A DNA stretch of 6,020 bases, taken from contig WNEB01000105.1 in NCBI GenBank assembly GCA_009914575.1, positions 1-6,020 on the forward strand, read 5' to 3'. Shown one piece after another: positions 5,733-6,020 of the stretch; position 1 is the stretch's first letter, and each line of letters starts with the position of its first letter. The stretch comes from Burkholderia gladioli (lineage in GTDB: Bacteria > Pseudomonadota > Gammaproteobacteria > Burkholderiales > Burkholderiaceae). The position numbers were made by a program, and so were the translations under genes. A model generated the notes under the pieces. It ran no database searches. It was not told the origin of the DNA and was given only the letters and a program-made list of their open reading frames with translations.

Positions 5733-6020
5733 GAGCTATTGTCGAATCTGGTGTACGGCGGTCGCGACGGGAATTTGAAAAGGCGGTGGCGGTTTAGCTG
5801 AGAATGTTGCTTGTCGTGAGCACAACCAGCGAACCCTGAGTGATCCGGAAACCAGCCACCATGAAGAAGACTACGAAAGAAGCGACCAGCAGTAAAGCAG
5901 AAACGAAGAGCGTGCTCGACGAGCTGATCCAACAGGGCGCGCGGCAGATTATTCAGCAGGCAGTCGAAGCGGAGCTTGCAACGATGCTCGAGCAGTACAG
6001 CAATGTGAAGTCGCTCGACG
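5733..6020 (+). mobile_element. IS256-family insertion sequence, left part
   Basis: The element begins within a few bases of 5733, where ohrR homology ends and GAGCTATTGTCGAATCTGG begins; the exact first base (5732-5735) cannot be fixed without the other end. A non-coding leader of about 128 bp precedes the transposase start at 5861. The element continues past the window, so its right terminal repeat and the target duplication (8-9 bp in this family) cannot be seen. Confidence 0.8.
5861..6020 (+). CDS. IS256-family (Mutator-like) transposase, N-terminal part
   Basis: The first 53 residues of a DDE transposase are visible; the gene runs off the window. The sequence starts MKKTTKEATSSKAETKSVLD, followed by ELIQQGARQIIQQAVEAELA and EQYSNVKSLD. 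The helical block with GAR...QAVEAELA and the NVKSLD segment are typical of IS256-family N-termini, where this region contributes to binding the terminal repeats. The catalytic residues are outside the window. The ATG at 5861 is preceded by a weak GGAA at 5847-5850. Orientation is the same as the disrupted ohrR gene. Confidence 0.85.
   Translation, partial: MKKTTKEATSSKAETKSVLDELIQQGARQIIQQAVEAELATMLEQYSNVKSLD

Noticed and set aside
1..6020. CRISPR arrays, tRNA or rRNA genes, phage attachment sites.
   Set aside because: No regularly spaced repeats, no tRNA-like cloverleaf and no rRNA sequence were recognised by eye.

Overview
The window looks like a chromosomal segment of a Burkholderia-type betaproteobacterium. 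The DNA is GC-rich. It carries a DUF2782 protein, a type II (APH-fold) homoserine kinase and a BPSS1780-family membrane protein in a row, with an AMP nucleosidase gene divergent from them. This assignment rests on gene content and protein character, not on a database search.

Layout. Positions 1-~660 hold the 3' end of an IS30-family element. Its transposase gene is interrupted near the C-terminus by a 265-bp non-coding element at 305-569, which has 25-bp terminal inverted repeats and a perfect 8-bp target duplication (GCAAATCC). Removing the element and one duplication copy restores a transposase frame ending at 624. Positions 780-1013 encode a small exported His/Cys-rich protein, followed by two hairpins, one of them a strong intrinsic terminator (1060-1103). 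amn (1129-2655, minus strand) encodes AMP nucleosidase. A 160-bp divergent promoter region separates it from a plus-strand cluster: DUF2782 exported protein (2816-3211), thrB homoserine kinase (3302-4300) and a BPSS1780-family membrane protein (4291-5082, overlapping thrB by 10 bp). A 466-bp non-coding stretch follows, with a minus-strand terminator-like hairpin. Then comes the 5' part of ohrR, an organic-hydroperoxide-sensing MarR-family regulator, from 5549. It is cut at about codon 62 by an IS256-family insertion sequence whose transposase gene begins at 5861 and runs off the window.

How the parts relate. The central genes are housekeeping: adenine salvage (Amn) and threonine synthesis (ThrB), plus two envelope proteins of unknown role. 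Both ends of the window are remodelled by mobile DNA: a nested insertion on the left, and on the right a regulator gene knocked out by an IS. The most unusual item is the compact transposase-less element at 305-569, whose termini and 8-bp duplication resemble ISL3-family elements. I found no new multi-gene system such as defence, secretion or biosynthesis.
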